From Rotaria sordida (Eukaryota > Rotifera > Eurotatoria > Philodinida > Philodinidae), in NCBI GenBank assembly GCA_905250125.1, contig CAJNOL010000164.1, positions 1-64,000 on the forward strand: DNA of 64,000 bases, written 5' to 3'. This document shows positions 59,901 through 64,000 of this stretch, piece after piece; the stretch's first letter is position 1, and every line of letters begins with the position of its first letter. The notes beneath the pieces were generated by a model. That model ran no database searches. It was not told where the DNA came from and was given only the letters and a program-made list of their open reading frames with translations. The translations under genes and the position numbers were made by a program.

Positions 59901-62112
59901 AGAACTCCAAAAACAGTTGGTTTAAATAATAATACAATACGATTTGATTTATCTTGTGATGATTTATTATGTTTGAACGAGGGTGAATTTCTCAATGATA
60001 ATATAATCGATTTTTACTTGCAGTAAAATTAAAAAATATTTTTATTTTTAAACGATTCATTTTTATTCTCTATTTAATAGATATATTTATTATGAAAAAC
60101 TTTCCGAAGAAGATCGTAAACGGACATATTTATTTAATTCTTTTTTTTATACACGATTAACACGAAAAGGCAATGATGATATTCTCAATACTTCGTAAGT
60201 TTAGTTTTCTAATGTTTACATTCAATAGAAAATTCAAATTTCTTTAAACAACAATAGCCTTGAATATATATCTTGCATTGTCGTTAATATTATCTTTGAA
60301 AAATATATAATCATACAAAAACAAATAAAAACGATTCCGAATAGAATTAATGTTAAGTTATGAAAGTTTATTATAATCATCAACAATTCGTACATGCAGT
60401 TTTTTTTTTCGGGTGACATTTCGTACAATGATAAACATTTTTTCGATTTGTGTTAGGAAAAAGTATCCCGCCTTGCAATATAGGGTGCTGCTCGAAAACA
60501 GTTTCATTATCTCCATATTTTTCCTACAACTATGACCAGCATTAGTATTGACCAGAAGGTCGACCTGTTTTAGAATTCAATCGCTTGATCTATTCATACA
60601 CACTGACTAACCATAAGGGTTGATCTATTTTTCCATGTAGTCAGTGCACCATCAGACGGATGATCCGAGACAAATAACTGTTAGTAACTTGTTGAGAGCC
60701 ATTTCATGATTGGTGACACTGAGATTTGAATAGAATACCTTATGGTCACGTGATAAACAACGTAGTCACTCAGTCATGACGACCTTGTGCTAGAAGCTTC
60801 TGGATTGTTTATTGTTTATCAAAGAACGAAACGAAGAGAGACTGACTGTGAAAGATCTATCTAAGAGTTTTCTAAACTACGACGCTCTTCTAGTATCAGT
60901 AGAATATGATAGATTCAATTAAAAAGTAAATGTTATAAGTTTCTATATCATATTCATCTTTCTCCGTCTCTATGAATAAAAAATATGAAATAATGGTATG
61001 TTTATTGTTGTTTATGGAAATTTTGATTTATTCTATAATATTTATATTATAAAATACTTTATTTAAAAATAAAGAGCTGCTGAACGACGTTATAATCGTG
61101 TTAAACGATGGCTTCGTGATGTAGATATATTTTCAAAAGATTATCTTATTGTACCAATTAATCAAACAGCTCATTGGTATATTGTAGTTATTCAATATCA
61201 TAATAATGTTTCAACAGAAGGTGATTTAATCAGTGATGATGATGATGATAACGATGATAATCAAGGTAAGAAATTTGACGTGTAAAATTCAATTCAAATC
61301 ATAGTTTCATATCGAATCCTTCAAGTTAAAGTATATTTGAATTAGTAATTGTTTGCAGATTAGAATAATAGAAAATCTCGTAAAATTTCTATGTATTTAT
61401 TATATGTCTATTAAAAATTGTTTCGGAATTTATTAATATTAAAGTTCAAAGAGCTTAGCATAACTCATCTGGATTTTGAGTATTTAAAAAAAAAAATTTT
61501 TTTTTATCTCATTCAGACAATCAATTAAACTTGAAAAAGAAGAAAAATATTGAATGTTTAATTGAACCTATTGTCAATAATAATACTCCCGGTGAAGCAT
61601 CATCATCATCATCTTCAACATCTAATATTCATCCAATTGAAGTTCTTGATGAAGCAGATGAAGTCATAATTAATAATAATAATAATCATATAAAAACTGA
61701 TAATGAAACAATTACGAATTCTAAAAATCGTTCTCAAACACCAGCAATAATTATGTTTGATTCCTTACGTTCTGGTTCAAAAAATCGTGTTGCAGCTACT
61801 TTACGTGAATTTCTTCAACTTGAATATGATCATAAAAAAACTTTACCTGTTGGATCATTAGCAAGAAAAATATTTAATTTAGATACAATACCAAGTATTG
61901 AAGCAGCTGTACCACAACAACCAAATTATTTTGATTGTGGTTTATATATTTTACAATATATGGAAAGTTTTTTTGCTCATCGTTCACCAACAATTAATTT
62001 TCAATCACCACCAACATTTGCAAATTGGTGTGAAAAAAATTTAATGGGTTCATCAAAACGAAAACAAATATTTGATATTATCAATCAACATGTTATTCCT
62101 AAAGAAGTGTAA
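56973..62112 (+). CDS. SENP6/7: SENP6/7-type SUMO protease (Ulp1 C48 family), 5' end not resolved
   Basis: Cleaves SUMO chains in the nucleus (SENP6/7 knowledge). In-phase exons: 56973-57040, 57095-57161, 57216-57527, 57589-57771, 57823-57929, 57998-58113, 59903-60022, 60081-60194, 61075-61265, 61517-62112, giving at least 623 aa. The N-terminal part has VICLSDDDDD, a PH-like region and CLNEGEFLNDNIIDFYLQYI, which opens the peptidase. Catalytic residues: His at 61172-61174 (QTAHWYIVVI), Asp at 61759-61761 (IMFDSLRSG) and Cys at 61936-61938 (VPQQPNYFDCGLYILQY, with the oxyanion Gln). An acidic, Asn- and Ser-rich insert of more than 100 residues separates His from Asp, which is the SENP6/7 hallmark rather than SENP1/2. 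I could not fit a first exon: candidate open stretches at 56720-56925 do not join in phase. Introns 58114-59902 and 60195-61074 are long; the first holds nested palindromes, and I see nothing in the second. Confidence 0.9.
58375..59830. repeat. Fold-back element in a SENP intron, split by a nested insertion
   Basis: The left arm 58375-58580 (ctctggagtcgagttatgattgttttactggaattt, tagaatatcttgaaagtgtcag) mirrors the right arm 59560-59830 (aaaactttcagaatatccc, attcagtaaaaggatcataactcgagtccagaag). The arms resemble those of the 13.6-14.2-kb element, so the two are one family. About 950 bp between the arms is unrelated and is itself palindromic. Confidence 0.8.
58670..59545. repeat. Second fold-back nested inside the first
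   Basis: cagattttgtacgagacatatttttccaaaaca and gaggagaaaaagtccaaaactaaa near 58757-58825 mirror tttagttttggacttttccttctgg and ctggaaaaatagactccatacaaaatttg near 59398-59460. Outer pieces (gatgtcaaactgttatactgt with catggtataactgagtttgcc) extend it to about 58670-59545. Confidence 0.8.
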
Positions 62113-62363
62113 TCAAACTAAGTTGTTTATTCAACTTCATCATCGTCTTCTATCTTTCATATTCTAGTTGTCCGTATTACACTTCTTTTTTTCTTCTATT
62201 TTGTCTTTTTTTGCTATGTATACATTTATTTTTTTTTCTCGGATGTCATAAAAAGAAAAAGACTAGTACAGATAAAACGCTGGAAGATGGTCATAAATAT
62301 ATTTGTTGATATATTATTTACTCTAGACAGTCTTCATTTTTTATTACATTTATCAATACAAAT

Positions 62364-63579
62364 ATGGCTTCAGAACAACGTAGATATGGTGATAAAAATC
62401 GAAAACAGGTATAGAATATTGGCTTCGAATGTGTAGGATGTATGTTTACTAATTGACTTTTTGTACTTATGTTCAAAAAAGCGTATAATGATTGAAGCAT
62501 ATGCATCATGCGTAAAAATGGAAATGCATACTAAATGGTACTGTTAATTTTAAATGTTACATAATGAACAAAATTTTATTTGATATTCTTTGAGAGAGTT
62601 CAATATACAGGCAATATTTGGTTTAGATTTTCTTGAAATAAATAAATGTGAAGTTGAAAGCTTCGTTCGATGAAAAAGTATACATGAGAGTATTGTAGTT
62701 GACTTTACACCAGCTTAAATTTTACACCTCTCAAAATTTTCTTAAAAGTATTTTAAAGATCGTTGTAAGCACAAAACTAAGAGCGGAAAGTCATTGTAAA
62801 AAAAAGTATATTCCATAAAATCTTTCTTTTTTTTAAAGAATATAAGAAATAATGCAACTAGTGGCCTACCAAAAGAACCTTCTGATTTATCAACATTTGA
62901 TAAACTCATGATGTATTTTACAAAAACTAACCCAGAATATTCAATGTAGGTCAGTAAAATTTGTTTGTCTATTATAAATATTTATTTTCTTAATAGATCG
63001 GATTTTACTGAAGCTTTATATGCCTATCGACAAGAACGACAAACATTAGCTGGACTTTCTTTATCACAAATTGAAGAAGGTGTTTTAAATATCGTTCGAA
63101 GCAAATATCCGTCAAAGCAAGTTAGTCAAATTTTTTTTCCAATTTTCAAATTTTGATTTTTCTTATTGGTTTTTTGTTGGTAGAACGATATTGACACTGC
63201 TCACACTGAAGTAAATCATTTTTTTTTTATCTAATAATTTATGTGATCTTTTCTTGTGCGTTAATAGAATTCAACTGAAGATAAAACTGAACAATCTGTT
63301 GCTGCTGCACTTTGGAATACATTTAAACGTTATCGAGAACGTGAACAATTACCAAAAAAAGCAGAAAAGAATACGACTAATAAAAATGATGAAACAGTGG
63401 CAATAGAAGATCAATGTCTTATTTGTCTTGAAAATTTAAGTTTAAATAAAACAGAAACATTTCCATGTAATCATACATTTCATCGAATGTGTCTTGAAGA
63501 ATGGTTTAAAATCGAACGAACATGTCCTCTATGTCGTAAAATGTTACTTTTCGATGATGAATTTCCTACTTTAATGTGA
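62364..63579 (+). CDS. Small RING-H2 finger protein, likely E3 ubiquitin ligase (204 aa)
   Basis: Five exons in phase: 62364-62408, 62839-62945, 62997-63120, 63184-63210, 63268-63579. The C-terminus carries a complete C3H2C3 RING: C151, C154 (DQCLICLE), C168, H170, H173 (FPCNHTFH), C176 (MCLEEWF), C187 and C190 (RTCPLCRK). The middle has a helical block with QTLAGLSLSQIEEGVLNIVR, somewhat like the segment before the RING of TTC3/DZIP3-type ligases; that is a weak resemblance only. The start is the first ATG in frame (MASEQRRYGDKNRKQ). It lies 251 bp downstream of the SENP stop on the same strand, so the two may be co-transcribed. A SUMO protease next to a RING protein is suggestive but unproven as a functional link. 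Confidence 0.85.
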
Positions 63580-64000
63580 TTCTTTTATAATTATTCATAC
63601 ATGTAGAATCATAAAATAAATAAACTTGAATTACTCATTTTACTGAATTTCAGCAGACTATAATACCTCTGTTATTGACTTTCTCGGTTCTTTCTTTTTT
63701 GTTGTTCTTGCATTTCAAAAAAAAAGATAGAAGAAAGAAATGCATATATATTTATATGTTGATCAATACTTGTCGTAGAAGAAAAAAAATGCGTCATATT
63801 ATGAAAATAATGCTGGCAGCATAGTAAAAGAAGGACAAAGTGGCGACGAACGAAACTTCGATAAAAAAAAATTATTCAAGGTAGAACGAGAAAAAAAAAT
63901 CAGTGTAATAGAAAGCTGAACAGAGAAATAGAAAGAAATATAAGTTGTATATTAAAAAAAAAAAGGTCATGGTCTTCAGAAAAAAAAAGAACGTTGGTGG
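63580..64000. other. 3' flank of the RING gene; nothing else seen
   Basis: aaataaataaac near 63615 is a plausible polyadenylation signal. The remainder is A/G-rich with no open frame or repeat that I can support. Confidence 0.6.

Noticed and set aside
1..64000. tRNA, rRNA, CRISPR or bacterial operon features
   Set aside because: None seen; spliced animal genes throughout and no cloverleaf or spaced-repeat pattern found by eye.

Overview
This is eukaryotic, almost certainly animal, nuclear DNA. It is very AT-rich, most introns are 40-80 bp with GT..AG ends, and the genes are recognisable one-to-one orthologues of metazoan proteins: ArfGAP2/3, Nup98-Nup96, cysteamine dioxygenase, C3G/RAPGEF1, an E-protein bHLH factor, PLK4, FAIM and a SENP6/7 protease. 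Compact genes, short introns, 3' splice-site-like tracts just upstream of several start codons and gene-sized intergenic gaps suggest a small-genome invertebrate that uses spliced-leader trans-splicing. A bdelloid rotifer is my best guess, but this is an inference and not proven here.

Layout. 1-1497 (-): 5' exons of an ArfGAP2/3 gene running off the left edge. 1868-14941 (+): a 21-exon Nup98-Nup96 precursor (1801 codons by my splicing). 15072-15824 (+): a single-exon ADO thiol dioxygenase, 130 bp downstream and possibly in an operon with the nucleoporin. 17334-21986 (+): C3G/RAPGEF1 (829 aa). 22-27.7 kb: gene-free. 27722-33230 (-): a 17-exon E-protein (TCF4/TCF12/Daughterless type, 639 aa). 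33956-39901 (+): PLK4, divergent from it and lacking the third polo box. 40-43 kb: no supported gene. 43043-43339 (-): a small secreted peptide. 46001-47495 (-): an LRAT/NlpC-P60-type protein with a hydrophobic Gly-rich tail. 49502-50100 (-): FAIM. 52.2-56.5 kb: decayed sequence, including a broken extracellular-domain gene, a dead mariner/Tc1-type transposase and TIR-bounded DNA. 56973-62112 (+): a SENP6/7-type SUMO protease. 62364-63579 (+): a small RING-H2 protein. 63.6-64 kb: nothing supported.

The strongest structure not explained by genes is a series of long imperfect palindromes (fold-back elements, about 0.2-1.3 kb). Nearly every long intron and several intergenic gaps contain one: 0.3, 4.7, 8.8, 11.0, 13.6, 20.2, 22.3, 24.3, 26.3, 35.0, 38.4, 44.4, 45.1, 55.6 and 58.4 kb, the last with a second palindrome nested inside it. 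The copy in a PLK4 intron sits between pogo-like terminal inverted repeats with a TA duplication. Many lie in transcribed introns and would fold into long hairpin RNA.

The genes do not form one pathway. They are housekeeping and regulatory genes: nuclear pore, Arf and Rap signalling, centriole duplication, SUMO and ubiquitin control, hypoxia or thiol sensing, and apoptosis. All exon coordinates come from reading frames and splice consensus by eye. They are phase-consistent but not checked against transcripts.
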